Source: Acidobacteriota bacterium
GTDB lineage: Bacteria > Acidobacteriota > Terriglobia > Terriglobales > SCQP01
DNA length: 64,000 bases
NCBI GenBank assembly: GCA_021789895.1
Contig: JAJYIU010000009.1
Coordinates: 1 to 64,000, forward strand
Direction of reading: 5' to 3'
Of this stretch, positions 18,311 through 26,875 are shown in pieces (the stretch's first letter is position 1; each line of letters begins with the position of its first letter). The position numbers and the translations under genes were made by a program. The notes beneath the pieces were generated by a model. That model had not been told where the DNA came from, searched no databases, and saw nothing but the letters and a program-made list of their open reading frames with translations.

Positions 18311-19045
18311 ATGGCCTGGATCTCCAATCCACCCGCGCTTGCCGAGTTGACCCCGGGTTTCCCCTGCGGCGCCGCCGAAGCGCCGGCGAATCTGCCGGCC
18401 ACGCCCAGCGCCCCCCTATCGGCGGCGGCTGAGGCGAGCGCGGAAGCATGCGCGATTGTGCCCGGCGACGAACGGGGCTTTGCCGAGCTGATTCGCCGGC
18501 ATGAAGCCATGGTGTTCAGCCTGGCGTTATATTTTCTGCGCGATGCGGCCGAAGCCGAAGAGCTGGCGCAGGATGTCTTTCTTACGCTGTATCAACACCG
18601 GCAAAAGATCGAATCCGCGCGCCACCTGACCCATTGGCTGCGGCAAGTGACCTGCCGGCGATGCCTCGACCGGCGCCGCCGGCTGCGGTCGCTGCGCGCT
18701 TTCAGCAACGCCGACGAATTGGGCCAGGATTGGCCGGCGGTGCCGGTGGTGGAGACCGATCCCTGGCTGGCGCGCCGGCTGCGGCAGTTGCTGGCCTCGC
18801 TGCCGGCGCGCCAGCGCCTGGCGCTGCTGCTGCGCTATCAGCAGGATCTGCAGCCGGAAGAGATTGCCGCGGTGTTGCGGCTGCCGCGCGCCACCGTAAA
18901 AAGCCTGTTGCGGCGCGGGCTGATCCGCCTGCGCCGTCGCCTGCCGCCGGCGCTGCGTCCCGGCGGGAACGAAAGCCGCAATGCCGCCGAGCCCGAAGCG
19001 GCGGCAACGGATTTGCCAAATAACGCTCGAGGAGAGCAACCGTGA
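18311..19045 (+). CDS. ECF-type sigma-70 family RNA polymerase sigma factor
   Basis: First gene of a three-gene operon. Of 244 residues, the first ~50 are a low-complexity Ala/Pro-rich extension. Region 2 follows (~55-120; DERGFAELIRRHEAMVFSLA, then DAAEAEELAQDVFLTLY), and region 4 (~160-210) contains the helix-turn-helix QPEEIAAVLRLPRATVKSLL. The stop codon overlaps the GTG start of the next gene, which looks like its anti-sigma partner. The start chosen is the first ATG; a start nearer residue 45 would also make a complete sigma factor. Confidence 0.9.
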   Translation: MAWISNPPALAELTPGFPCGAAEAPANLPATPSAPLSAAAEASAEACAIVPGDERGFAELIRRHEAMVFSLALYFLRDAAEAEELAQDVFLTLYQHRQKIESARHLTHWLRQVTCRRCLDRRRRLRSLRAFSNADELGQDWPAVPVVETDPWLARRLRQLLASLPARQRLALLLRYQQDLQPEEIAAVLRLPRATVKSLLRRGLIRLRRRLPPALRPGGNESRNAAEPEAAATDLPNNARGEQP

Positions 19046-19437
19046 AGTCCCGCGATGAAGTTTCCTGGCTGGAGCCCGAGCTGCGCGCCGCGCTCGCCGG
19101 CCGCCATCCTTCGCCCGATTTTGCCTGGCGCGCCGCCGCGCGCGCAGTCGCCCTGCCGGCGCGCAGCTCGGACGCGGCAAGATCGCGGTTCGGGAGCGCG
19201 CGCGCCTGGCGCTTCAGCTTCAGCCTCGCCGCCGGCCTGATCGCCGTGTTGGCGCTGAGCTTGAGCCTGCGCCCGCCCGCGCCGGCGCCCCGGGCGAAAT
19301 TCACTCCCCAGGCGCAGCAGGTGCAGCACCAGCTTCAGTTTGCTTTTCAATTCACGCGCGTCCGGCTGCGGCGCATCGTGTTGCGCGCCCTGCCCGGATT
19401 GCATCGCGCAGATTCACAACGAGGAGAAACATTATGA
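19042..19437 (+). CDS. Single-TM protein, probable anti-sigma factor
   Basis: A 131-residue protein started by GTG at 19042, overlapping the sigma factor stop by four bases and preceded by GAGGAGA. A cytoplasmic N-terminal part of about 70 residues precedes one membrane helix (SFSLAAGLIAVLALSLSL), followed by a short outer part. There is no HxxxCxxC zinc motif, so if it is an anti-sigma factor it is not of the classic zinc-containing type. The assignment rests on gene order and topology, not on sequence similarity. Confidence 0.7.
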   Translation: MKSRDEVSWLEPELRAALAGRHPSPDFAWRAAARAVALPARSSDAARSRFGSARAWRFSFSLAAGLIAVLALSLSLRPPAPAPRAKFTPQAQQVQHQLQFAFQFTRVRLRRIVLRALPGLHRADSQRGETL

Positions 19438-20096
19438 AAACGACCGCCTTCATTCTCTTGCGCCGGCTGGCTGCCGGGGTTTTATTGACGCTGCCGGCCG
19501 CCGCTCCCGCCGCCTGGGCGCAGAACGCCGGCATGCCGCCCATGGCCGAGCCGGGCCGCATCCTGTTCCACCTCGGCACGCTGGTGAAAAGAGCCAGCAA
19601 ATACACCCAGGTTTCGCTCGACCGCTCGATGATTCAGATGTTTCTCAGTGCGGCCCAAACCCAGCCCGGGCAAGCGGGCCAAGCCGCGCATGCGTTTCGC
19701 GGATTGAAAGGCGTCTATGTGCAAGACCTGAAATTCGCCCGCCCGGGCGAATATTCCATGGCCACCATCGCCGCGATCGCGCGGCAGTTGCGCAATCCTG
19801 CCTGGATCACGATCGTGCGCTCGCGCAGCGCCCACGAAAACGTCTGGGTCTCGGTGCAGCGCAACCGCGAGCTGATTACGGCGCTGGCGGTGGTGGACGC
19901 CAAGCCCCGGGAGCTGGCGCTGGTCAATATCGTCGGCCCGATTCGGCTCAATGAGTTGGGCTCATTGAGCGGCCTAGCGGGCATGGACCTCTCCAAGCTG
20001 GGCGCGAAAGGGCACGGCCGCGCGCGCCTGCACGTGCCTCCGCCGCCTCCTCCGCCGCCGGGGCCGCATATGCCGCCGCCGGCGGGCTCGCATTGA
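19434..20096 (+). CDS. DUF4252 domain-containing exported protein
   Basis: A 220-residue protein, third in the sigma/anti-sigma operon with an ATGA overlap to the preceding gene. A signal peptide (core LAAGVLLTLPAAAPAAWA) is followed by a DUF4252-like domain (~50-185) with the GLKGVYVQDLKF and WVSVQRNRELITALAVV segments, then a Pro-rich tail with a run of eight prolines. The function of the domain is unknown. In this operon it may be the envelope sensor or output of the ECF system, but that is inference. Confidence 0.78.
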   Translation: MKTTAFILLRRLAAGVLLTLPAAAPAAWAQNAGMPPMAEPGRILFHLGTLVKRASKYTQVSLDRSMIQMFLSAAQTQPGQAGQAAHAFRGLKGVYVQDLKFARPGEYSMATIAAIARQLRNPAWITIVRSRSAHENVWVSVQRNRELITALAVVDAKPRELALVNIVGPIRLNELGSLSGLAGMDLSKLGAKGHGRARLHVPPPPPPPPGPHMPPPAGSH

Positions 20097-20130
20097 TGGC
20101 GGGAAAAGAACGCGGACGCTTAGCAGGAAT

Positions 20131-20403
20131 TCAGCGCGGCGGCGGCACGTAGCCGGGCGGGGCTTCCGCGCCGGTACCGAAGAAGAAGACCTGCATCTGC
20201 TCCTGAATCAGCTTCTGGGCTTCCGGCGTCCAGGGCGCCAGCCGGTATTCATTGAGCAGCATCTTGGCGTAGTCTTTCCACATCGCCCACGCCTCGGCCG
20301 AAACCTGTTCGTAGATGCGCTGTCCCAGCTCGCCCGGCCAAGGCGGCTCGTCCAAGCCCGGCAGGTCGCGCCCCAACTTTACGCAATGCACCATCCGCGC
20401 CAT
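20131..20403 (-). CDS. yggX: Probable Fe(2+)-trafficking protein YggX
   Basis: A small cytoplasmic protein (90 residues) linked in enterobacteria to iron handling and protection of Fe-S enzymes from oxidants. It has the family N-terminus with Cys7 (MVHCVKLG), then PPWPGELGQRIYEQVS, WKDYAKMLLNEYRL and the C-terminal EQMQVFFFG. Length is normal. It lies 44 bases from the end of the M56 gene on the same strand; that gene ends further left in transcription order, so yggX is the downstream-most gene of the cluster here. Confidence 0.93.
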   Translation of the reverse strand: MARMVHCVKLGRDLPGLDEPPWPGELGQRIYEQVSAEAWAMWKDYAKMLLNEYRLAPWTPEAQKLIQEQMQVFFFGTGAEAPPGYVPPPR

Positions 20404-20447
20404 GGTTTTAGCCTAACAGAGATTGGCGCGGGCACGGCCGCGGCTGA

Positions 20448-22976
20448 TCATTGCCGCTGCTGTGGCCGGACGGGCTTGACCGGCTTGGCGGGCTTGACCG
20501 GTTTGACCGGCGGGGCGGGTTTGACCGGATGGGCAATACCGGTGCGCATGGCGCGTTGCAGCAGTTGTTGAAGTTGCCGCCGCATGCTCTGCTGCCGCGC
20601 GCGCAGCGCCCGCATACGGCGCTGAAAGCGGGACTGGATGCGGGCCATCTGCTGCTGCATTTGCCGCTGGGCGAGCGCCATTTTTTGCTGCATCTCGGCC
20701 CAGTTATGGCGGCGCAGCCGCTCCATGCCCGCCCGCGCCTGCGCCATCTGCTGCGCATAACTCCTTTGCCACTGGCTTTGCCATTGCGCCTGGGCGCGCT
20801 CGAACTGCTGCTGCGCGGCCGCCATGCGGCGCTGCGCCGCCTGCATCTGCGCTGCGGCCGCGGCCATGGATTGCTGCCATTGCTGCCGGGCGCGCTCCAT
20901 TTCTTTTTGCCACTGCTGCCGCGCCTGCGGTGTGCCGGGCGCGCTGCCCGGCGGCGGCGGGATTTGCGCCAGGCTCGGCTGCCCGCCGGAAAAGGAGGGC
21001 ATGGCCAGGCGCTGCCGCTGCAATTCAGTCAACGCTTGCTGCATCGCCTTTTGCCCGGCCTGCAGTTGCGACTGCAACTGAGCGCGCGAGAGCCACTGCT
21101 GCCGCTGCAACTGGAGTTGCAATCCGGCCAGCGATTGCTGCCATTTTTTTTGGCCGGCCATGAGCTGCGCCTGCAACTGGCTGCTGGAAAGCCACTGCTG
21201 GCGTTGCAGCCGTTTTTGTATGCGGGCCAGCGATTGCGCCAGCAAAGCCTGCCCGGCTTGCGACTGCCCTTCCAGATGCTCGAGCATGTGCTGCGGGCTG
21301 AGCAAGGAGGGAGGGACGCCGGGGCTCCAGGAAAAATGCATGCTCATGGGAGCGGAGAGGCCGGCAATGATTCTGCTTGCCGCCTTCAGCACCTTCGGAT
21401 CGCGGATGATGTAGCTTTTGCCGCCGCTGCGAAACCATAGATATTCGCCCGCTGGCGCGGCGTGGCCGTTGATGGCGGCGAGGGCGCGCACATGCAATTT
21501 CCCCGCGCGGTAACTCACGCGGCCGCTGGAAAAAGTGAAATGGCGAGTATGCAGCACATAGGCGCTAACGGCGGGCTGGGAGAGGGGATGCGGCCGGGGC
21601 GCCGATGGCCGCCGGGCGCCCGGCAGTGCGGGTGCGGGCGTAGCGCGCGGCGCGGCGGCGGCCGGAGGATGGCCGGTGAACTTTTGGCCGGCCGCCTGCG
21701 ACGCCGCCGGTTTCCAAGCCGACGGCCGCAGGGCCGCCGGCTTGACCGCGCCCAGGTGCAGACCGGCCAGCGAGTAAATCAGAGGGCCGGCCACGATCGC
21801 GGCTAGACGGGCGCCACGCCTTCCGGCCGGCGGCGGCGCCGGCTCCAGCAGGCATTCCAGCCGCCGCGCCATGCGGCTAGGCTGCGCCAGCGGCGACTCT
21901 ACGCCGCGCCCGGGCCAAGTCCAGGCCCAGGGCTGCGGCATGCGCAAGCGCTCGATGAAGCCCAGCAGCATGGCGGCATAATCCGCCGCCGGCGCGCCAC
22001 TGGCGACGGCGGCCTCGTCGGCCGCCAATTCCGATAATTCGTGCAGCCGCCGGTCGAGCCACCAGCTCAGCGGATTGAACCAGAACAGGCAGACATGCAG
22101 GCCGCTCAGCAGCCGGTGCAGGTAATCGCGCCGGGCAATGTGCGCCAGCTCGTGCGCGAGCACCATGCGCAACCTGGCCTCATCCCAGGCGCCGCAGTCA
22201 GCCGGCAGCAACACCACCGCGCGTGGCCAGCCGGTGGTCAGCGGCGCCGGCGCGGCGGCGATGCGCAGCGAAGGAATCCACTGCAAGCCCAAGCGCCGGC
22301 ATTCTTGTTCGAGCACCTGGCGCGCCAGCGGCAGCGCCGCGTTTTTTCCGGAGCGCGTCAGCCGGCGGCTCAAGATCCAGGCTCCCAGCCAGCGCAAGCC
22401 TAGCAATGCGGCAATCGCCAGATAAAGCGCGAACCCGATCTCACCCAGCAGCGGCCAGAAGCCCGGCGCCGGGCGCGGCGCCCCGCTGGCAAGCGTTGCC
22501 GGCGCAGCCGGCAAACCGGCATGGCTGCGCGCGGGGCTGGAGCGGGAAGGCGGCGGCGGGGTGGCAAAGCCGGCATCCATCGCGCCGGCCGGCGGCAGTT
22601 GCGATGCCGGCAAATTTCCGAGAAAGGCATGCTTCAGCTTTGACGAAATTCCTGCAGGTTGACTTGCCGGAATCCAGGCCGGCGCGGAGAGGGGGGCGAC
22701 CGCGGCGAGCGGCGCGGCCGCGGGCGCCGGCGCGGCGGCCGGCGCCCGGGGGGCCGAGAAAGGCCACGGCACCGCCAGGCGATAGCCCGGCAGCCAGGAG
22801 AGGAACGGCATCAGCAGGGCGGCGTAGAGCAAGCCGCGCCACCAGCGGGAAAGCGTGGCCGCCGGCCAGCGGCGGCGGTGCAGCCATAGCGCCAGAATCA
22901 GGCCCAGCATCCCCGCCCGCAGCGCCGGAAGCGCCAGCCAATGCCAGAAGCGTTCCATCCAGATAGGGGAAAGCAT
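20448..22976 (-). CDS. BlaR1-type M56 membrane peptidase with Gln-rich repeat tail
   Basis: A zinc membrane peptidase expected to sense an envelope signal and inactivate the BlaI-type repressor encoded just upstream. The 842 residues have N-terminal TM helices, the zinc motif HELAH (His275, Glu276, His279) and the third-ligand region ELSELAADEA. The penicillin-binding sensor domain of true BlaR1 is absent. Instead, residues ~480-840 are very rich in Gln, Arg and Met and probably coiled-coil. Two 33-residue tandem repeats around 575-645 share LQRQQWLS and QAGQK/MAGQK words, and the end is a Pro/Lys/Val repeat. A good AAGGAG site precedes the ATG, 63 bases after blaI. Confidence 0.88.
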   Translation of the reverse strand: MLSPIWMERFWHWLALPALRAGMLGLILALWLHRRRWPAATLSRWWRGLLYAALLMPFLSWLPGYRLAVPWPFSAPRAPAAAPAPAAAPLAAVAPLSAPAWIPASQPAGISSKLKHAFLGNLPASQLPPAGAMDAGFATPPPPSRSSPARSHAGLPAAPATLASGAPRPAPGFWPLLGEIGFALYLAIAALLGLRWLGAWILSRRLTRSGKNAALPLARQVLEQECRRLGLQWIPSLRIAAAPAPLTTGWPRAVVLLPADCGAWDEARLRMVLAHELAHIARRDYLHRLLSGLHVCLFWFNPLSWWLDRRLHELSELAADEAAVASGAPAADYAAMLLGFIERLRMPQPWAWTWPGRGVESPLAQPSRMARRLECLLEPAPPPAGRRGARLAAIVAGPLIYSLAGLHLGAVKPAALRPSAWKPAASQAAGQKFTGHPPAAAAPRATPAPALPGARRPSAPRPHPLSQPAVSAYVLHTRHFTFSSGRVSYRAGKLHVRALAAINGHAAPAGEYLWFRSGGKSYIIRDPKVLKAASRIIAGLSAPMSMHFSWSPGVPPSLLSPQHMLEHLEGQSQAGQALLAQSLARIQKRLQRQQWLSSSQLQAQLMAGQKKWQQSLAGLQLQLQRQQWLSRAQLQSQLQAGQKAMQQALTELQRQRLAMPSFSGGQPSLAQIPPPPGSAPGTPQARQQWQKEMERARQQWQQSMAAAAAQMQAAQRRMAAAQQQFERAQAQWQSQWQRSYAQQMAQARAGMERLRRHNWAEMQQKMALAQRQMQQQMARIQSRFQRRMRALRARQQSMRRQLQQLLQRAMRTGIAHPVKPAPPVKPVKPAKPVKPVRPQQRQ

Positions 22977-23039
22977 GATTGAACTCCTTCACGCGGCGGC
23001 GGCACTCATGAAAGAATGCCGGCAGCCATCGAATTTGCG

Positions 23040-23483
23040 CTATCCGCCGGTTTCGCCGCCGCCGGGCGACAGCGAGTGCGGCTTCGCCCGTTCCCCCGAG
23101 CGCTGCTTGATGCGGCGCGCCAGCCGCTCCAGCTCGGCCGGATCCAGGCCTTCGTGCTCGACCAGCCCGACCAGCAACTGCTCGACCGAGCCGCCGCAAA
23201 AGCGTTCGAGCACCTGGCGCGCCGCCGCCGCCGCCACCGCTGGCCGCGGCTGCCGCGCTTCGTAAATGAACGTCCGGCCTTCCAGCCGGTGCCGGCAATA
23301 GCCCTTTTCTTCCAGCCGGCGCAGGATGGTGCGAATGCTCGAATCCTTGAGCGTGCGCAGCGGGCGAAGTTGTTCCCGGCAAGTCTCGGCGGTCAGGGCA
23401 CCGCCGCGCCAGAGACAATCCATCACCTGCTGTTCAAGTGGGCTCAGGGCAGGCTGGGCGGAGGGGGATTTGGTGCGAAACAT
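23040..23483 (-). CDS. BlaI/MecI/CopY family transcriptional repressor
   Basis: A 147-residue winged-helix repressor: residues ~13-75 form the DNA-binding domain (LSPLEQQVMDCLW, DSSIRTILRRLEEKGY) and the rest the dimer domain (VLERFCGGSVEQLLVGLVEH). It precedes the M56 peptidase on the same strand, the normal BlaI-BlaR1 arrangement. The ATG lies directly against a TACA/TGTA operator with no ribosome site before it, suggesting a leaderless or near-leaderless message and autorepression. Confidence 0.93.
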   Translation of the reverse strand: MFRTKSPSAQPALSPLEQQVMDCLWRGGALTAETCREQLRPLRTLKDSSIRTILRRLEEKGYCRHRLEGRTFIYEARQPRPAVAAAAARQVLERFCGGSVEQLLVGLVEHEGLDPAELERLARRIKQRSGERAKPHSLSPGGGETGG

Positions 23484-23526
23484 TGTAACGCTACAATTTG
23501 TAACACTAGGGGGCGGCGGCTGTCAA
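23482..23526 (-). promoter_or_regulatory. BlaI promoter and TACA/TGTA operator
   Basis: On the minus strand TTGACA (23526-23521) is followed, 18 bases on, by TACAAA (23502-23497), a good sigma70 pair with a start site expected near 23490. The same DNA holds overlapping dyads, ATTGTA-N4-TACAAT (23482-23497) and the perfect TACAATTTGTA (23492-23502), which fit the TACA/TGTA half-sites known for BlaI-family repressors. The operator covers the -10 box and touches the ATG at 23483, leaving a leader of about seven bases. Confidence 0.7.
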
Positions 23527-23556
23527 GGGCGAAAATTTACCGTTTTAAACCGCGCT

Positions 23557-24729
23557 TCAGCGGATGCCGGCCAGCAGGTCGAAGGTGAGCTGGTCGAGGC
23601 GCTCGTAGGGGAGTCGCCTTTTCAGCATGGCGTCTTTGTCGAAGCGGTGGCGCAGCAGCGCCGCCGCGCCCGTGGCCGAATAGGCGCCGGTGGCCGGCAG
23701 GCTGGGCGGGGCGGCGGCCAGTTCGGCCAGGATCGCCTGGATGTCGCGGTCGGCATTCCAGCGCTCGGCCTTGGCCTTGAGCACGAGGTAGCTGCGCATG
23801 CAGCCGCGGGCAAAGTCCTTGACCCCTTCGTAGTCTTCGGTGCGGTAGGCATGGGCGTCGAAGTGGCGGGGGCCGTCGTAGCCGGCGTCTTCCAGGAACT
23901 TCACCAGCCAGAAGGCCGCCTTGAGGTTGGCGGAGCCGAAGCGCAGGTCCTGATCGAAGCGGCCGGGCATTTGATCGTTCAGATCAATGTGAAAGAGCTT
24001 GCCCGCCTCCCAGGCCTGGGCGACGCCGTGCATGAAGTTCAGGCCGGCCATGGTTTCGTGCGCGAATTCCGGATTGACGCCTACCATCTCGGGATGATCG
24101 AGGGTGGGAATGAAGCCGAGGTAATGGCCGGTGGTGGCCATGTAGATATCGCCGCGAGGCTCGTTGGGCTTGGCCTCGAGCGCGAAGCGGAAGCCGTATT
24201 TTTTATCCAGGTTATAGGCGCAGAGATAGTTCACCGCCTCACGCAGGCGCTTGACGGCCTCATCGGCGCGGCGGCAAGCGTCGGTTTCGACGCCCTCGCG
24301 CCCGCCCCAGAGGACGAAGATTCTGGCGCCCAGCTCGGCGCCGAGATCCATGGCCTGCATGGTTTTTTGCAGGGCATACGCGCGCACTTCGGGATCGTTG
24401 GCGGTGAAGGCGCCATCGCGAAAGACGGGGTGATAGAAGAGCGAGACCGTGGCCATCGGGACGACGATGCCGTGATCCCGGCAGGCCGCCTGAAAGGCTT
24501 TTACGATGCGGTCGCGCTCGGCGGGGGGCGAATCCATCGGCACCAGGTCGTTATCGTGCAGGTTCACGCCCCAGGCGCCGGCCTCGCCCAGCAGCTTGAC
24601 CGCTTCGACGGGCGGGAGCACCGGCCGCACGCAATCGCCAAACGGATCGCGGCCACGGTTGGCGACCGTCCAGAGGCCGAAGGAAAATTTATGTTCGGGC
24701 CGGGGTTGATAGAGATCAGCATTTGCCAT
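23557..24729 (-). CDS. xylA: Xylose isomerase
   Basis: Interconverts D-xylose and D-xylulose (and glucose/fructose). The 390-residue length and sequence match the short class I enzymes typified by Streptomyces. The catalytic His58 and Asp61 lie in NLHDND, with metal-site segments [20 protein letters not shown] and [15 protein letters not shown] all present. I start at the ATG at 24729 ([20 protein letters not shown]), which matches the family, although the frame is open for over 600 bases upstream. No xylulokinase is nearby; two GH39 beta-xylosidase-like genes lie 20 kb away. Confidence 0.96.
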   Translation of the reverse strand: MANADLYQPRPEHKFSFGLWTVANRGRDPFGDCVRPVLPPVEAVKLLGEAGAWGVNLHDNDLVPMDSPPAERDRIVKAFQAACRDHGIVVPMATVSLFYHPVFRDGAFTANDPEVRAYALQKTMQAMDLGAELGARIFVLWGGREGVETDACRRADEAVKRLREAVNYLCAYNLDKKYGFRFALEAKPNEPRGDIYMATTGHYLGFIPTLDHPEMVGVNPEFAHETMAGLNFMHGVAQAWEAGKLFHIDLNDQMPGRFDQDLRFGSANLKAAFWLVKFLEDAGYDGPRHFDAHAYRTEDYEGVKDFARGCMRSYLVLKAKAERWNADRDIQAILAELAAAPPSLPATGAYSATGAAALLRHRFDKDAMLKRRLPYERLDQLTFDLLAGIR

Positions 24730-24849
24730 GCGATGAATTTTAGCAAGCGCCAGCCCGGCACGGCGCCGGTGAAGCCGGGCGGTCCGGCAAAAAATTAACG
24801 CATACTGGAAAATGCTTTCGTTCTGCATACCATACGCCGGGGAGGGCGA

Positions 24850-25236
24850 TTGCCGATGGCCGAATGGCGGGGAAGACTTTCCGACTGGTGCTACGCCGTG
24901 TTCCGCATTGTGGTGGGGCTGCTGTTTGCCTGTCACGGAGCGGAAAAACTGTTTGGCGCCTGGACGGGCCATAGCGAACTTTCCGACCCGCTGATGGCGG
25001 CCGCCGGGGGGATCGAGTTTTTTGGCGGGCTGCTGGTGGCGCTGGGGGTTGGGACCGGCCCGGCTGCTTTTCTGGCCAGCGGCGAGATGGCGGTGGCGTA
25101 TTTCAGGGTGCACGCGCGCCGCGGTTTCTGGCCGATCCGCAACGGGGGCGAACTGGCCGTGCTCTACTGCTTTGCGTTTCTCTTCATCGCCTTTCGCGGC
25201 GCCGGGCCGATTGGCCTGGGGCGATCGCGGCGCTAG
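24850..25236 (+). CDS. DoxX family membrane protein
   Basis: A 128-residue inner-membrane protein with about four TM helices and the DoxX-type features [19 protein letters not shown], then [14 protein letters not shown] and the C-terminal ALLF-like helix. DoxX-like proteins are associated with quinone/redox processes in some organisms, but most have no known role. The start is either TTG 24850 or ATG 24856, both after GGAGG at 24841. Divergent from xylA. Confidence 0.87.
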   Translation: MPMAEWRGRLSDWCYAVFRIVVGLLFACHGAEKLFGAWTGHSELSDPLMAAAGGIEFFGGLLVALGVGTGPAAFLASGEMAVAYFRVHARRGFWPIRNGGELAVLYCFAFLFIAFRGAGPIGLGRSRR

Positions 25237-25295
25237 GCGGCGGGACGGCGATCCCGGGCGGCATGCGCGCGGAGTGGGCGGACGCGCGCAGCCAG

Positions 25296-25367
25296 CGTTA
25301 ACGGCGCCGGGTCGGACCGCATTTCCATCCGGGAACGGGTGCCCGCGCGGTGCGTGGATGGCGGCCG
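25296..25367 (-). repeat. Dispersed GTTAAC repeat, inverted copy
   Basis: The reverse complement of this stretch is clearly related to 13701-13769: CGTTAACGGC, GCATTT, GAACGGG, GCGCGGTGCGTGG and GCGGCCG occur in the same order with small indels. The 9-bp hairpin of the other copy is degenerate here. It lies in the gap between doxX and the terminator of the haem-porin operon. Confidence 0.6.
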
Positions 25368-25374
25368 TGCCGCT

Positions 25375-25408
25375 AAAAAACGGCGGCCGGACAACGGGTC
25401 CGGCCGCC
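25375..25408 (-). terminator. Intrinsic terminator of cupredoxin/haem-porin operon
   Basis: On the minus strand a perfect 10-bp GC-rich stem (25408-25399 with 25391-25382, 7-base loop) is followed immediately by G and six T (25380-25375). It begins 34 bases after the haem-porin stop. This is the clearest Rho-independent terminator in the window. Confidence 0.88.
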
Positions 25409-25441
25409 AATTCCGTCCTAGAGGAGGCTCATTTTATTTAT

Positions 25442-26788
25442 TTAAAACATCAGCCAGAAATTCAAATACACGGTGTTGTTATCGCTGGCATTCCGGCCGG
25501 CGCCGTCGTAATTGGTGGAGGCGCCATTGAATTTCGTGAAGCCCAGGTAATAGGCTTCCAGCTCGATGTTCTGCACCGGCCAGTAGCCGAAATGGAGCAG
25601 GTAGCCGGTGCTTTGTGGGCTGCCGTTGTTGCTGCCGTTGACGGCGCCGGTGGGATACAGGGTGGGGTCGGCGGTGCCGTTGGTGGCGAAAGCGCCGCCG
25701 CCGGCGTTGTAGCGATTGCCGAAATGGTAGATGCCATCGAGCTTGAAGGTGTGCAGCTTATGTTGCGCGAGAGCGGCGTTGCCGGCGGCGTAGGTAGCGG
25801 CCAGGTTTGAACTCTCGTGGATGTAGGTCGTGTGCAGGGTCAGAGTATCGCTGCCGAGGTGGCGTTCGTACTGGGCATCGGCGGCGGCATCGGTGTAGCG
25901 GTCCTCGGTTCCGCCGATGGTATTGGGGAAGCTGGCGACGTGCAGGCCGTAGGTGCCGATTTCGAGGTAGTTCAGGCCGTTACCCCAGGTAGTCTGGAAG
26001 GCGCCGCGCCAATAGGGCGCCACGCCGGAGATGTTGATGCCGAAGTTTTTGCCGTCGGGCGGCTGCGGGCCGCCGATATGCATGGAGCGATAGACGGTAA
26101 AGTCGCCGTAGAAGTGATGGTTATACATGGCGTAGGCGCCCACGCCGCCGACATCCTGCGCCAGGCCGCCGTCAATCAGGGTCGCGGCCATGGGCGAAGG
26201 CGAGCTGTCGGGCCCCGACCAGGGAAAGCCCCAGGCCGGCGTATCGTTCCACAAATCCTCGACGGTGGGATTGTTGTTCAGATCGAGCCCGTACACCAGC
26301 GGGGTGCTGCCAAAATAATGAATGTTGGCGTAGCGTATATCGGTGTTATCCATCGAGAAATGGTCGCCTTGGGTGTTATAGGTGACCTGTATGAAGCTGC
26401 CCATGTGTTCGGTCAGTTCGCCCGCCAGGAACAAGCTCAACTGCTGGGGAAACTCGATATTGCCGTTTTGGGTGCCAGGCTGCGCCTTGCGGGTGAGCGT
26501 GTCGGAGATTTGAAACATCGCCGAGAGCGGCAGATTGCCGTTCAACCACAGCCCCGCCTGTTTTTTGGTGCCCGGCTGCGAGACCTTGGGCATGATTTTT
26601 CCGCTCAAGGTATAGCCATTCAGTTTGAACTGGCGGCCGAAGTCGGTCAGTTCGGGAAAAGTGATGTGGCAGCGGCTGCAGGGCAAGCCGGTCTGGCGGG
26701 CGAAGCTGGGCACCGCCCAAGCCGCGCCCGAGGCGGCCATCGCCAGCAGCGACACACCTATCCATTGCCTCACCATCGTCGTACGCAT
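25442..26788 (-). CDS. Cyc2-like fused monohaem cytochrome c-porin
   Basis: A predicted outer-membrane protein placing one c-type haem at the mouth of a beta-barrel. A signal peptide (to about residue 25) is followed at once by VPSFARQTGLPCSRCH, with the haem site Cys37-Cys40-His41. The FARQTG-CXXCH-FPELTDFGRQFKLNGY arrangement is the signature of the Cyc2 family of Fe(II)-oxidising cytochrome-porins. The remaining ~390 residues alternate as amphipathic beta strands and end in Phe (NFWLMF), the usual barrel-assembly signal. The 448-residue length suits the family. It is downstream of a cupredoxin gene in the same unit. Iron oxidation is plausible but unproven; related proteins occur in organisms not known to oxidise iron. 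Confidence 0.85.
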   Translation of the reverse strand: MRTTMVRQWIGVSLLAMAASGAAWAVPSFARQTGLPCSRCHITFPELTDFGRQFKLNGYTLSGKIMPKVSQPGTKKQAGLWLNGNLPLSAMFQISDTLTRKAQPGTQNGNIEFPQQLSLFLAGELTEHMGSFIQVTYNTQGDHFSMDNTDIRYANIHYFGSTPLVYGLDLNNNPTVEDLWNDTPAWGFPWSGPDSSPSPMAATLIDGGLAQDVGGVGAYAMYNHHFYGDFTVYRSMHIGGPQPPDGKNFGINISGVAPYWRGAFQTTWGNGLNYLEIGTYGLHVASFPNTIGGTEDRYTDAAADAQYERHLGSDTLTLHTTYIHESSNLAATYAAGNAALAQHKLHTFKLDGIYHFGNRYNAGGGAFATNGTADPTLYPTGAVNGSNNGSPQSTGYLLHFGYWPVQNIELEAYYLGFTKFNGASTNYDGAGRNASDNNTVYLNFWLMF

Positions 26789-26829
26789 GAGTCCTCCGGA
26801 ATACGAATCTTGAGAGGTTGCAGTCCGGG

Positions 26830-26857
26830 CGCAGCCGGGGCCAATTCCCCGGCTGCG
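26830..26857 (-). other. Intercistronic hairpin between cupredoxin and haem-porin genes
   Basis: CGCAGCCGGGG and its exact inverse form an 11-bp stem with a 6-base loop in the 87-base gap between the two genes. No T-tract follows on the minus strand, so it is more likely an RNA-stability or processing element setting the ratio of the two products than a terminator. Confidence 0.65.
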
Positions 26858-26875
26858 TTCGGAATGTTCATTTAA

